Below, piece after piece: positions 32,975 to 42,237 of a DNA stretch of 64,000 nucleotides; within the stretch, counting starts at the first letter, position 1, and each line of letters opens with the position of its first letter. The DNA lies in NCBI RefSeq assembly GCF_021462825.1, contig NZ_JAKEEB010000006.1, positions 62,001-126,000 on the forward strand. The letters are read 5' to 3'. The notes under the pieces are model-generated. The model made no database searches. It saw only the letters and a program-made list of their open reading frames with translations, and was not told the origin of the DNA. This DNA is from Streptomyces glomeratus. GTDB taxonomy: Bacteria; Actinomycetota; Actinomycetes; Streptomycetales; Streptomycetaceae. Position numbers and translations under genes: made by a program.

Positions 32975-34359
32975 ACATCGAGCCGGAGAAGATCCTCCTC
33001 CGTCTCCCGCCGGACGATCACCCGGGCCTGTCCGTCGTTCACGGCGACGACGGGCGGGCGCAGCGCGTGGTTGTAGTTGCTGGCCATGGAGCGGCAGTAC
33101 GCGCCGGTGGCCGGTACGGCGATGAGGTCCCCCGGCGCCAGATCGGCGGGCAGGAAGGCGTCCTTGACCACGATGTCCCCGCTCTCGCAGTGCTTGCCGA
33201 CGACACGGGCCAGCATCGGCTCCGCGTCGGAGGTGCGGGAGGCCAGGGCGACGCTGTACTCGGCGTCGTAGAGCGCGGTGCGGATGTTGTCGGACATACC
33301 GCCGTCGACGGAGACGTAGGTGCGCAGCCCCTCGAGCGGCTTGATGGTTCCGACCTCGTACAGCGTGAAGGCGGTCGGCCCCACGATCGCGCGCCCGGGC
33401 TCGACGGAGATGCGCGGGGTACGCAGCCGGGCCGCGTCGCACTCGCGGGAGACGATCTCGGTCAGCGCCTTGGCGATCTCGTGCGGCTCACGGGGATCGT
33501 CGTCACTGGTGTACGCGATACCGAGCCCGCCCCCGAGGTCGATCTCGGGCAGTTCGATGCCGTGCTCGTCGCGAACGTCCCTCAGCAGGCCCACCACCCG
33601 GTGGGCGGCGACCTCGAACCCGGACGTGTCGAAGATCTGCGACCCGATGTGGCTGTGGATGCCGACGAGCTCCAGCCCGTCGAGCTGGAGCGCGCGGCGC
33701 ACGGCCTCGGCGGCCTGGCCGTCCGCCAGCGGGATGCCGAACTTCTGGTCCTCGTGGGCGGTGGCGATGAACTCGTGGGTGTGCGCCTCGACACCGACGG
33801 TCACTCGGATCTGCACCCGCTGCCGCTTCCCGAGGGACGAGGCGATGTGCGCGACCCGCACGATCTCCTGGAAGGAGTCGAGGACGATCCGCCCGACACC
33901 GCTCTCGACGGCCTTGGTGATCTCCTCGGCGGACTTGTTGTTCCCGTGGAAGGCGATGCGCTCGGCGGGCATACCACCGGCGAGCGCGGTGGCGAGCTCA
34001 CCGCCGGAGCACACATCGAGGTTGAGCCCCTCCTCGTGCAGCCAGCGCACGACGGCACGGGACAGGAACGCCTTCCCGGCGTAGAACACGTCCGCGTCCG
34101 GCCCGAAGGCGGTGCGCCAGGCGCGCGCCCGGGCCCGGAAGTCGGCCTCGTCGAGGAAGTAGGCGGGGGTGCCGAACTGCTCGGCAAGCGTCTTCACATC
34201 GATCCCGCCGACGGTGACGACCCCGTGGCCGTCCCGGGTGACGGTCTGCGCCCACACCTTGGGATCGAGGGCGTTGAGGTCGGCGGGCGGCGCGGAGTAG
34301 TGGCCCTCGGGCAGGACGTCGGCGTGGCGGGGCCCGGCGGGATGTGCGGAACGGCTCAT
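32968..34359 (-). CDS. lysA: Diaminopimelate decarboxylase
   Basis: A 463-residue fold-type III PLP enzyme converting meso-diaminopimelate to lysine. The PLP lysine is in [17 protein letters not shown] (about residue 93). Other motifs are [44 protein letters not shown] and the active-site Cys in KHCESGD. The N-terminal 20-40 residues ([20 protein letters not shown]) are the usual actinobacterial extension. It lies 24 bases downstream of the ArgS-like gene, suggesting cotranscription, the arrangement commonly seen for argS-lysA. Confidence 0.96.
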   Translation of the reverse strand: MSRSAHPAGPRHADVLPEGHYSAPPADLNALDPKVWAQTVTRDGHGVVTVGGIDVKTLAEQFGTPAYFLDEADFRARARAWRTAFGPDADVFYAGKAFLSRAVVRWLHEEGLNLDVCSGGELATALAGGMPAERIAFHGNNKSAEEITKAVESGVGRIVLDSFQEIVRVAHIASSLGKRQRVQIRVTVGVEAHTHEFIATAHEDQKFGIPLADGQAAEAVRRALQLDGLELVGIHSHIGSQIFDTSGFEVAAHRVVGLLRDVRDEHGIELPEIDLGGGLGIAYTSDDDPREPHEIAKALTEIVSRECDAARLRTPRISVEPGRAIVGPTAFTLYEVGTIKPLEGLRTYVSVDGGMSDNIRTALYDAEYSVALASRTSDAEPMLARVVGKHCESGDIVVKDAFLPADLAPGDLIAVPATGAYCRSMASNYNHALRPPVVAVNDGQARVIVRRETEEDLLRLDVG

Positions 34360-34383
34360 GTCGGTCTGGGCTCTCTCGGGGTC

Positions 34384-35559
34384 TCAGAGGTAGTCGGGTG
34401 CGCTGATGCCGAGCAGGGACAGGCCGCCGGCCAGCACCGTCCCGGCGGCTTCGGCGAGGGCGAGCCGGGCACGGTGGGCGGCCGAGGGTTTCTCGTCGCC
34501 GAGCGGGAGCACGGTGTGCTGGAAGGCGAGCAGCCCGTCGGCAACGGCCACGAGATGCCGCGCGAGCCGATCGGGAGCGCGGTGGGCCGCCGCCTGGGTG
34601 AGGGCGTTGGGGTATCCGGCGAGGGCGCGCGTCAGGGGTACCGCGTCGGGTACCTCACCGGGGACCGCCTCGAATCCGAGCCGTCCGGCGTTACGGCCGA
34701 GGGCACGGGCGCGGGCGTGGGCATAGCGAACACGGAAGAGCGGATTGCTCTCCCGCTGGAGCAGATGATCGGCGGTGATCCGGGGCCGGTCGTGCGGGGC
34801 GGGGTACAACAGCGCCCAGCGGGCGGCATCGGGCCCGAGCGGCGCGGGGTCCTCCGGAGCGGGAACCGGCCGCAGGTCGACGGCTTCACCGGGCCGAGCG
34901 TGGTGAACCTCGGCGCGACCGCCCTGGGTGGCGATGATCCGCACGAGCGTGTCGGCGACCACCTCGGCCCGGATGTCGTAGGGGATGCGCAGGGGGATGA
35001 GCTGGGCGGTGAGGGTGGGGGTGTGGCCGTAGGGGGTGTGGCTGGGGTTGCTGCTGTGGCCGCTGGGGCTGTCGGCGCTGTTGCTGTTGTTGCCGTTGCT
35101 GTTGGGGCGGTTGCCGTCGGCGCTGTGGTCACCTGGGATGCCGGTGCTGTCGGTGCTGTCGGCGTCGGCGGGAAGGCCGTGCCCTCGGTCGCGGCCTCGT
35201 TCGTGCCCTTCGTGCCCTTCGTGCCCTTCGTGCCCTCGGTCGAGGATCTCCCGGACGAGTGCGGTGGTGGCGGTGGCCCGTTCGAGGTGGATGTTGAGGA
35301 AGCCCGGCCCGGTGATCTCGACATCGGCGACCCCGGCGGTGTCCCGGAGACGGGGCCGAAGTATCTCGGCGACATCGAGGGCCGCCCGCCCGGCGGGACG
35401 GGCCAGCTGAAGCGCGATGTTGGTGGCGTAGTCCCCCCGGCCACCCGGCCCGGGCGGAGTGACCACGGCACGCGCAGGCACGGCCACCCTCAGTTCCCCG
35501 TCCTCCACAGCACGACGCACCGCGCGCAGCACGGTACGGGAGAGCTCAACGGGGGTCAC
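34384..35559 (-). CDS. nrtL: ArgS-related anticodon-binding-domain protein lacking the catalytic core (NrtL-like)
   Basis: A 391-residue relic of arginyl-tRNA synthetase. Residues 1-107 resemble the ArgS N-terminal additional domain (DYATNIALQLARPAG, GPGFLNIHLE). The C-terminal third is the DALR anticodon-binding helix bundle (NPLFRVRYAHARARALGR, ALAGYPNALTQAA, LLAFQHTVLP, GLSLLGISAPDYL, in place of the usual LGV..PERM ending). The catalytic Rossmann domain with HIGH and KMSKS is absent. In its place residues 109-183 are low-complexity (repeated GHE, then Asn/Ser/Gly/His-rich). It cannot aminoacylate; tRNA binding or a regulatory role is inference. It sits where argS is usually found, upstream of lysA. 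Confidence 0.85.
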   Translation of the reverse strand: MTPVELSRTVLRAVRRAVEDGELRVAVPARAVVTPPGPGGRGDYATNIALQLARPAGRAALDVAEILRPRLRDTAGVADVEITGPGFLNIHLERATATTALVREILDRGHEGHEGHEGHERGRDRGHGLPADADSTDSTGIPGDHSADGNRPNSNGNNSNSADSPSGHSSNPSHTPYGHTPTLTAQLIPLRIPYDIRAEVVADTLVRIIATQGGRAEVHHARPGEAVDLRPVPAPEDPAPLGPDAARWALLYPAPHDRPRITADHLLQRESNPLFRVRYAHARARALGRNAGRLGFEAVPGEVPDAVPLTRALAGYPNALTQAAAHRAPDRLARHLVAVADGLLAFQHTVLPLGDEKPSAAHRARLALAEAAGTVLAGGLSLLGISAPDYL

Positions 35560-35694
35560 GGGACAAGGGTAGGGGAGGGAGGGGGTGTGTACGCGAGCCG
35601 GTTTGGGGAGGTCCCGGCATGTGGACGGAGGCGGCCGACCGTCGCCGGCCCATGCCCCCGACCGAAGGGCCCCGGCGACTCACTCGGGAAGCCC

Positions 35695-36309
35695 TCAACT
35701 GCCGGCCGCAGACCCCAACTGCCCCAGATATCCCGCAGACCCCCCTGACCCCACCGACCCCATTGACCCTGCTGACCCCGCCTGACCGACGTGCAGCCCG
35801 TCACTTGTGCCGCTGTCGCCACTGTCGTGCGTACCACCGCTACCACTGCCACTGCCGATGTGACCATTGATCCCAGAATGGCCACTGAAACCATCGTGAC
35901 AATCGTGACCGGGGTGATAGCCACTCCCCCGACCACGACGCTCCATCAGCTCCATGACGACCTGCACGAGTTCCGACGGCTCGAAGGGCTTGGCGAGAAA
36001 CGCGTCCACACCGACGTCGAGACCACTCTCGACCTCGTGCTGGGTACAGGCGCTGATGATGGCGAGGGGCAGACCACGGGTCCTGGGGTCGGAACGCAGC
36101 AGGGCGGCGGTCCGCAACCCGTCGAGCCGCGGCATGACGACATCCAGAGTGACGACATCGGGCCGCACCTGATGGACGACGTCCAGACACTCGGCACCGT
36201 CGGCCGCGGTCACGACCTCGAGACCCTCCAGCTCGAGGTTGACCCTGATCAGCTGCCGGATGACCTTGTTGTCGTCCACAACAAGAACCCGGCCGGACGC
36301 CCCTGGCAC
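35695..36309 (-). CDS. Stand-alone response-regulator receiver protein with Gly/Ser/His-rich tail
   Basis: A 204-residue protein with a CheY-like receiver (residues 6-125): acidic DD (12-13), phospho-acceptor Asp56 in VVTLDVVMPRLDG, Ser in AIISACTQHE, Lys in FLAKPFEPSEL. No DNA-binding or enzymatic output domain follows. Instead residues from about 130 to the end are low-complexity Gly/Ser/His/Asp (GSGSGSGG, GSAGSMGSVGSGGSAG). GTG at 36309 is chosen because the receiver begins right after it; the frame is open upstream to 36363, so a slightly longer form is possible. No kinase gene is adjacent. It lies upstream of nrtL with a 135-base gap. Confidence 0.82.
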   Translation of the reverse strand: MPGASGRVLVVDDNKVIRQLIRVNLELEGLEVVTAADGAECLDVVHQVRPDVVTLDVVMPRLDGLRTAALLRSDPRTRGLPLAIISACTQHEVESGLDVGVDAFLAKPFEPSELVQVVMELMERRGRGSGYHPGHDCHDGFSGHSGINGHIGSGSGSGGTHDSGDSGTSDGLHVGQAGSAGSMGSVGSGGSAGYLGQLGSAAGS

Positions 36310-36472
36310 AACTCGAGAGTAGGTCCGCCCACACGACCGCGTCCGGCTTTTCCCCACTTCCACCCCCCTGCGGGGGACCCGAGCACGACGGTCCCCCCCG
36401 AGGGAAACCGTTCATGAACACCCCGAAAGAGCTGGTAGGGTTCTACCCGTCACCGCGAACACCGCGGAACAC

Positions 36473-36544
36473 GCCCCCGTAGCTCAGGGGATAGAGCAAC
36501 GGCCTCCGGAGCCGTGTGCGCAGGTTCGAATCCTGCCGGGGGCA
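36473..36544 (+). tRNA. tRNA-Arg (anticodon CCG)
   Basis: A complete cloverleaf: acceptor GCCCCCG pairs with CGGGGGC, followed by discriminator A. The D-arm is GCTC/GAGC. The anticodon arm is ACGGC-CTCCGGA-GCCGT with anticodon CCG at 36506-36508, and the T-arm is GCAGG-TTCGAAT-CCTGC. The variable loop is short (GTGC). CCA is not encoded. It reads CGG codons. tRNA 3' ends are frequent integration sites, and an integrase-bearing element lies 4 kb downstream, although I see no duplicated 3' end of this tRNA. Confidence 0.97.
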
Positions 36545-36599
36545 CTCGCCCAGGATCAGCAGAAAACAGGCGCTGACCAGAGCGGATGCTGACAGAAGA

Positions 36600-36630
36600 G
36601 GGCGGGAGTCAGTCTCACTGACTCCCGCCC
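36600..36630 (+). terminator. Strong hairpin terminator after tRNA-Arg
   Basis: GGGCGGGAGTCAGT (36600-36613) pairs perfectly with ACTGACTCCCGCCC (36617-36630) around a CTC loop and is followed by TTTCTCGTT, a typical intrinsic terminator. The hairpin and about 35 bases to its left resemble the hairpin region at 55.32-55.38 kb. Confidence 0.85.
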
Positions 36631-36808
36631 TTTCTCGTTGTCTCTCAGCATTCGCGACACACCTCCGACACATTCAGATGACGACCCAAGGCGAGCAGGC
36701 CGGCCACCCAGACCTACATCTAGCGCACCCGATGTCCGACACGTCTCGCGAAGCGAGGGAGCGAACGGCGGGAGCCGGGAGCAGGCTGGATGGTGGAGGT
36801 GGACTGCC

Positions 36809-38863
36809 GTGGCGCACAACGAAGCCGTCTCGCCCCTCGCGGATGCTGCAGCATTCGGAGCTCTGTTCCACGAATCCCCTACCGGCCTGCTGATCTTGGA
36901 CACGGAACTGCGGATACTTCGGATCAACGTCAACAGGCCGGTTCTGCACGAAGCGCCCCCTGTACAGATCACGGGCCGACACCTCACCGACGTATACGAC
37001 CTTTCCGCACCCGGTGAGGTGCTGGCGATGCTGCACGGGGTGCTGGAGAGCGGCACTCCCGCACGGGGGCAATTGGTGGGGGTGCGTCCGAAGAGCGCGC
37101 CGGGGCCGGAGTCCCTGTTCTCCGTTTCGGTATCTCGCCTGGAGGACTCGCAGGGGAGGATCTTGGGGGTGTTGGTGGAGATGCTCGATGTCACCGAACG
37201 CGAAAAGACGCGAGCCCGCGTGCGCGTCTTCGGCTCGGTGCGCGAGCACGTGGGACAGACCCTCGACGTGGTGGCCACCTGCGAGGAACTGGTGCAGGAG
37301 GTGGTGCCGGACTTCGCCGACATCGCCGTGGTGGAAGTGGTGGACGCAGTGATACGTGGCGAGGACCCTCCGCCGAGTCCTCTGGGACGGGAGGTGCCAC
37401 TGCGCCGTACCGCCTTCGGCCACAGCGGCGGCGACGAGCAGATGCACGCACATCCGGTGGGTGACGTGCGCGCTCTGCCGTTCCCGACGCCCTACGCCCA
37501 GACGCTGGCCGACCTCAAGCCCCGCCTTGTCACCCTGGGCCCCGACACACCCTGGCTGGCAGCCGTCCCGAAGCGCGGCAAGGCGATCCGCGCATCCGAT
37601 GCCCACAGCCTGATCACCGCACCCCTGACGCTGCGTGGAACCGTGCTGGGGCTGCTCAGCCTGTACCGCACCGACCAGGCCGACCTCTACGACAACGGCG
37701 ACGTCACCCTCGCCCTCGCAATCGCCGCTCACACCGCGCTGTGCATCGACAACGCCCGCCGCTACACCCGCGAACACACCATCGCCATGACAATCCAGCG
37801 CCACGTGCTGCTCCCCCGCCCGGCGTCGCAGACCACGGTGGAGACCGCGCACCTGCACGTGCCCTCCGAGGTGGGCGGAGGCGGCGGGTACGACACCTTC
37901 GCCCTGTCCGGCGCACGCACCGCGCTGGAGGTCGGCGAAGTCGTCGGCCAGGGCATCCACGCGGCCACCACCCTGGGCCAGATGCGGACCGCCTACCACT
38001 CCCTGGCCGCGCTCGACCTGGAGCCCGACGAGCTCCTCGCACGCCTCAACGACACCGCCATCGGCCTGGCCCAGGAACGCGCAGCTCTGCCGCCCGGCGA
38101 CCGCATGCCGCTCAGGGGAAGCTGCGCGTACGCGGTCTACGACCCGCTCGCCCAGACCTGCACCATCGCCCTGGCCGGCCACCCCCCACCCGTCATCGCC
38201 CATCCCGACGGAAGGACCGAGATCCCCGACCTGTCCGCCGGACCCCCTCTGGGCAGTGCCGAGGGACCCCCCTTCGCCGCCACCACGATCCCTGTCGCCG
38301 ACGGCAGCGTCCTCGCCTTCTACACCGCATCCCTCCTGCACACCTCCCCGTCCACGGACACCCTCCAACGGGTGCTGGCCCACCCTGACCGGCCACTGCA
38401 GGATCTATGCGATGACGTGCTCTACCGGCTGCGGAACGACACCCGCCACGGTGACGTCTTCCTGCTCCTCGCCCGCACCCACCCATTCCCCGCCGACCAG
38501 GTCGCCACGTGGCAGCTCGACAACCACCCCCAAGCTGTCGCCACGGCGCGCGCTCGCGCCCAACAGCAGATCGCCCTTTGGGGAGTGGATGAGGAAACCG
38601 CCTACACCACCGAAATGATCGTCAGTGAACTGGTCACCAACGCCGTCCGCTACGGCACCTCGCCGCTGCGGTTGCGGCTCATCAAGGACCGCACACTCAC
38701 CTGCGAAGTCCACGATGGCAATCCCCTAGCGCCGCGGTTGCGCCACGCGAAGACGGTCGACGAAGGCGGGCGCGGCCTTTTCATTGTCGCCCAACTCGCG
38801 CAGAACTGGGGTGTCCGCTACTCCCTCGACGGCAAGACGGTCTGGGCCGAGCAGATTCTATAA
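36809..38863 (+). CDS. SpoIIE/PP2C-type protein with PAS, GAF and kinase-like ATPase domains; phosphatase motifs degenerate
   Basis: A 684-residue cytoplasmic signalling protein. A PAS-like domain (about 12-125: FHESPTGLLILDTELRILRI) and a GAF domain (about 150-315) come first. A SpoIIE phosphatase domain follows (about 330-550), then a C-terminal HATPase_c anti-sigma-type domain with ELVTNAVRYG near residue 610 and GGRGLFIVAQLA. The phosphatase metal-binding motifs differ from active relatives: GGDWYD is GGGGYD, GDVVGHG is GEVVGQG, and YTDGL is YTASL. It may therefore be a pseudophosphatase that retains an RsbW-like kinase end. GTG at 36809 has GGAGG 9 bases upstream. It stands alone next to tRNA-Arg; no sigma-factor partner is visible. 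Confidence 0.88.
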   Translation: MAHNEAVSPLADAAAFGALFHESPTGLLILDTELRILRINVNRPVLHEAPPVQITGRHLTDVYDLSAPGEVLAMLHGVLESGTPARGQLVGVRPKSAPGPESLFSVSVSRLEDSQGRILGVLVEMLDVTEREKTRARVRVFGSVREHVGQTLDVVATCEELVQEVVPDFADIAVVEVVDAVIRGEDPPPSPLGREVPLRRTAFGHSGGDEQMHAHPVGDVRALPFPTPYAQTLADLKPRLVTLGPDTPWLAAVPKRGKAIRASDAHSLITAPLTLRGTVLGLLSLYRTDQADLYDNGDVTLALAIAAHTALCIDNARRYTREHTIAMTIQRHVLLPRPASQTTVETAHLHVPSEVGGGGGYDTFALSGARTALEVGEVVGQGIHAATTLGQMRTAYHSLAALDLEPDELLARLNDTAIGLAQERAALPPGDRMPLRGSCAYAVYDPLAQTCTIALAGHPPPVIAHPDGRTEIPDLSAGPPLGSAEGPPFAATTIPVADGSVLAFYTASLLHTSPSTDTLQRVLAHPDRPLQDLCDDVLYRLRNDTRHGDVFLLLARTHPFPADQVATWQLDNHPQAVATARARAQQQIALWGVDEETAYTTEMIVSELVTNAVRYGTSPLRLRLIKDRTLTCEVHDGNPLAPRLRHAKTVDEGGRGLFIVAQLAQNWGVRYSLDGKTVWAEQIL

Positions 38864-39214
38864 CCCAATCAACCAGCGCGTGAGGCAGGTCGAGTGCGTC
38901 AAATCCCGCACTCATAGCTAGACAAAGAGCCCGATAACCCAGTGACAAGACTCGCTACAGGGGCCCCAATATCTCCAACAATGTTGGCCGTATGCGCGAG
39001 TACGCCGCCAAGCGTTTCGGGCATACTCTTTCGCGGCCTCGTCAGCAGACGGCAGATCTCGGCCGGGGCACACGTTTGCGAGAGGACCCGGAAAAACCCG
39101 CTCCATCTCGGGCACAGCTCACTACACCCCCCACGCTGAAGCCGTTGACCAAGTAACGGAGAAGTCCGGCCGTGCCGTGTGGGGTCTCCCCCGGACCGAC
39201 CCGGGAGGCCGTCG
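38864..39214. other. Gap without a supported gene
   Basis: This 351-base region has lower GC than its neighbours in its first half and two possible 60-70-codon frames (minus strand 38918-39115; plus strand 38942-39139). Neither has a convincing ribosome-binding site or recognisable family. The minus-strand frame includes an Arg/Trp/Cys-rich end that could be a fragment of a lost gene. I do not call a gene here. Confidence 0.4.
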
Positions 39215-39709
39215 TCAGCGGCGCGCGGCCCACACCTCGCTGTTCAGGAAGTGGTTATCGTAGAGGTCCTGGACCTCCAGCAGACTTTCCGGTCCGACCT
39301 CGCCCAGGCGGATGCGCTGGATGTGGCGGAAGTACTCGAAGCGCTCGACACCCGGGGTGATCACTACGAGGATGTCGGCGCCGGTGCCGGGGGCAGCGGC
39401 GAAGGCATGCGGCTCGCCCGGCGGGATGACGACGAGGTCGCCGCGTTCCGCGGTGACGACGTCGTCGCCGGAGAGAAGCTCGGCGGCGCCGTCCAGCAGG
39501 AAGAACATCTCCGCGGAGTGCCGGTGCAGATGCGGCGGGGCTCCGTCGGTGCCCGCCGCGAGGGTGACCCGCACAGTCGACAGCGCCCCGCCGCACGCGC
39601 TGCTGTCGGCCAGCAGTCTGAAGACAGCGTCGGGGTCGTCTTCGATCGTCTCGGCCTCCGCCGCACGGACGATCACGGACGAGTCGAACTTCGGTACGAA
39701 CAGCGACAT
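39215..39709 (-). CDS. Cupin-domain protein
   Basis: A 164-residue single-domain cupin. Motif 1 is PPHLHRHSAEMFFLLDG, giving His, His and Glu as metal ligands; motif 2 is GDLVVIPPGEPHAFAAA with the fourth ligand His. The C-terminus (VERFEYFRHIQRIRLGEV) is an alpha-helical tail seen in quercetinase-like cupins. ATG at 39709 is chosen because AAGGAGG lies 8 bases upstream; an ATG two codons earlier is only one base from it. It follows the Rid-like gene by 48 bases, so the two likely form an operon. The substrate is unknown. Confidence 0.85.
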   Translation of the reverse strand: MSLFVPKFDSSVIVRAAEAETIEDDPDAVFRLLADSSACGGALSTVRVTLAAGTDGAPPHLHRHSAEMFFLLDGAAELLSGDDVVTAERGDLVVIPPGEPHAFAAAPGTGADILVVITPGVERFEYFRHIQRIRLGEVGPESLLEVQDLYDNHFLNSEVWAARR

Positions 39710-39757
39710 TTCCATACCTCCTTGCGACCGTCACCAACAGGCTTGGGGCGCGCTCCG

Positions 39758-40162
39758 TTAGTGCGTCACGTCAAGGCGGACGACCGCGCCTATCTCGACG
39801 AGCTGGTCGGGCAGCGCGAGGTCGGACACGCCCATGACGGTGCTGGTGGGCCGGTGGTCGCCGCAGTAAGCGGCGTGCAGCCTGGCGAGGGTGTCGAAGT
39901 TCTCCCGCAGGTGCAGGGCCAGGACGGTGGTCTCGACGATCTGGTTGCGGGTGGCACCGAAGTGCTTCAGCACCCGGTCGAGGTTTTCGAAAGTCGTCCT
40001 CACCTGGAGCTCGAAGTCTCCCACCCCTACGAAGGCCCCGGTGCTGTCGTGCGACACCTGCCCGGAGACATAGAGCGTGTCGCCGACTTGTACGGCCTGG
40101 CTGTACCCGTAATGGGCTTCCCACGGCATACCGAAGCCGAGTTCCCTGGATCGAACAGTCAC
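39758..40162 (-). CDS. Rid-family (YjgF/YER057c) protein without the catalytic arginine
   Basis: A 134-residue protein of the trimeric chorismate-mutase-like Rid superfamily: YSQAVQVGDTLYVSGQVSHD, VRTTFENLDRVLKHFGAT, LHAAYCGDHRPTSTVMGVSD and LPDQLVEIGAVVRLD. In RidA enzymes the stretch before the LP motif carries an Arg (as in PARSCV) that deaminates reactive imines. Here it reads PTSTVM, so that Arg is absent and the protein belongs to a non-RidA subgroup. GTG at 40162 has GGAG six bases upstream. It is paired with the cupin gene. Such Rid relatives often act in catabolism of aromatic or amino compounds; that is inference. Confidence 0.85.
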   Translation of the reverse strand: MTVRSRELGFGMPWEAHYGYSQAVQVGDTLYVSGQVSHDSTGAFVGVGDFELQVRTTFENLDRVLKHFGATRNQIVETTVLALHLRENFDTLARLHAAYCGDHRPTSTVMGVSDLALPDQLVEIGAVVRLDVTH

Positions 40163-40774
40163 GATTCTCTCCCGAATAGTCGACCGAACCATTCCGGGCT
40201 CATGCAATTTACTTCGCAGCGGAGGTAACGTTCGCCCGCATCAGCGACCCGCCGTACGGCCTGTGACTCGTACAGATAGCACCCCAGACCAGGGTGTCTC
40301 CTGCCGGCAACCTCCGCATCCGGGGCCGTGGCGGTCAGGAACAGGAAGAGCGTGCCCACGGCAGCAGTCTCACCGTGGAAGACCCGGAAGGGTGGGTAGG
40401 GGCAACGCTCAAAGGAGCCCGCCCCTGGTAATCGGTGCCTTCACCGCCGCAGTCCCAGACCAGTCGACGGCCGGCCCGGGCAGTCAAGACTGACGTCACG
40501 TCGCCCTGACCTGCTCGCGGCTGCGGCCCAGGGTGCGCCGAGCCCCTCGTTGGCGTCCGGGTAGATCACTGCGGGGTCAGCGATTCCACCGACCTGGGAA
40601 GGGCCTGGAACACCGCTGCGTAGGTAGGTCTCGGCCGTCTCAGTTTCCGTCTCGTTCACCGCCGTACGCAGCCCTCCAGGGCCGTTCACCCCGCCCCTGC
40701 GGGCACAACTTCCGTACGGATCTGAACTCCCGCGACCAAGCCCGAATGGCGCCCTGACCAGCCCGGACAAACCC
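40163..40774. other. Gap between Rid-like gene and integrase
   Basis: The 612 bases contain no gene that I can support. The left part should hold the promoter of the Rid-cupin pair. The right part, next to the integrase 3' end, is where an attachment site would be expected. I looked for a copy of the tRNA-Arg 3' end and for long direct repeats with the flanks of the element and saw none. Confidence 0.4.
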
Positions 40775-42237
40775 TTACAGGGCGTCGCCGTCGTCTTCCA
40801 GCGCTGTCATAATCTTCGCGTTGGCAGCTTCCTCATGGCCGTCGATGCAGCCGTGATACCGGCGATGGATCATCTCTGGAGAGTTACCCACCCGACGGGC
40901 CACCTCGGCTATCGGCACCCCCGCGTTCAGCCACCGTGTGATGCACGCGTGCCGCAGGTCGTACGGGCGACCGGCCAACGGCGAGGCGATGCGATCGGGC
41001 GGGAGCGCGTACTCCCGCGCTTCCTCCCATACCCGCCAGTAGGTAGATGATCCGACCACTCCCCCGCGCTCGTTGCCGAACACGCGCCCTTCCTTCGCGG
41101 TCCCGAACTCCTTCAGGTGGGCCCGGAGGATGGCGACCAGGACCGGCGGGATGGGCACCGGGCGGTCGCTGGTTGCCTCCCGCGCCTTCAGTCCACGGCG
41201 GTCGTGTCGCTCGCCTGAGTCGGTCCACTGCTTGCCGGAGACGGGGCGTGTCTCCCGCAGCGTGAGCGTGCCCCAACCCATTTCCGGCAGGTGGCAGTCA
41301 GACCGCCTCAGCCCGACCGCCTCAGCGGGCCTCAAGCCCGCGTAGTACAGGACCGCGTAGAAAGCCGCCAGGCGCCGCCCGCGGCAGCGATCCCATGACC
41401 CGACGTAGGAGACAGCAGTGAGCAACTGCCGGGCCTGTACGGCGTTCACGAGGACGCGGCGGTCCACCACCTCATTAGAGCCGACGTGTTTCCGGCGGGC
41501 GCGCTGAAGGGGGTTCTCCGGGAGCTCCCCCACGACCACGGCGTGTTCAAGAGCGGTGTTCAGAATGCGGCGCCGCCGCTTGTACGTGTCGCCCGCGGCC
41601 GGAGTGCCGTCCAGCTTGTAGCTGAGGCGGTACAGCACATCCTCGAACACCTCGGGATCGGCCAGATCACCCAACGGCCGGTCGGCCGTCGTGACCCAGT
41701 CGTATGCGGCCTTGAGTTCGGCCGGCGGGTCCTCGCCCTCGTTCGCGGGCACGATCCCCCAGCGGAAGGCCAGCCGAAGGGTCTCGTCGTCGGGAGCGTC
41801 GTCCCCGCGCTTGACCATAGCGAGCGTCACAGCCGCAAGACCGTCCGCCATGCCCTCACGGGTCTTGGCCGCAGCCGTACGCCACCGCCCGGCCACGTAC
41901 TTCCGGCAGAACTCGAACCATCGCACCGGCGGTTCGGCGTCTGCTGCCTCGGCAGCTTCGGCCACCGCGCGCACCTCGGACTCTGGCAGTCCCGATTCGA
42001 TCTCGAACGCTTCACCGCGCCGGTTCATGGCCTGCCACAGCTCAGAGCGGCGGCTCTCCGCGAGAGCTGACGTGGTAAACGTGTCGCCGTGCACCCGCCC
42101 GGCGACGCCCACCTGAGCCGCCACGGACGGGACTTGCGTCCGGTCTTGGACACCTTCCACAGCTTGACATCGAAGGAGTAGCCCGGCCGGGCCGACCCGC
42201 GGGGGCGCCCGGTCGGGGTGTCGTTCTCAGTGCTCAC
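40775..42237 (-). pseudogene. Tyrosine-recombinase integrase, frameshifted near the N-terminus
   Basis: An integrase of an actinomycete integrative element, about 487 codons if intact. The first part starts MSTENDTPTGRPRGSARPGY at 42237 and reads to about 42107. The rest (RVHGDTFTTSALAESRRSEL onwards) is in another frame; the total length is one base short of a codon multiple. Joining RW to VAGRVHGDTF needs one inserted base between 42104 and 42109. The catalytic domain is complete: Arg in YYAGLRPAEAVGLR, His-x-x-Arg in LRHACITRW, and the Tyr nucleophile in IHRRYHGCIDG. The start overlaps the stop of the HTH gene (four bases). It is either a real loss-of-function mutation or a sequencing error. 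Confidence 0.78.

Noticed and set aside
36473-40774. Integrase element inserted at the 3' end of tRNA-Arg
   Set aside because: Attractive because of proximity, but I found no duplicated tRNA 3' end near the integrase or on the far side, so an attachment site cannot be claimed.
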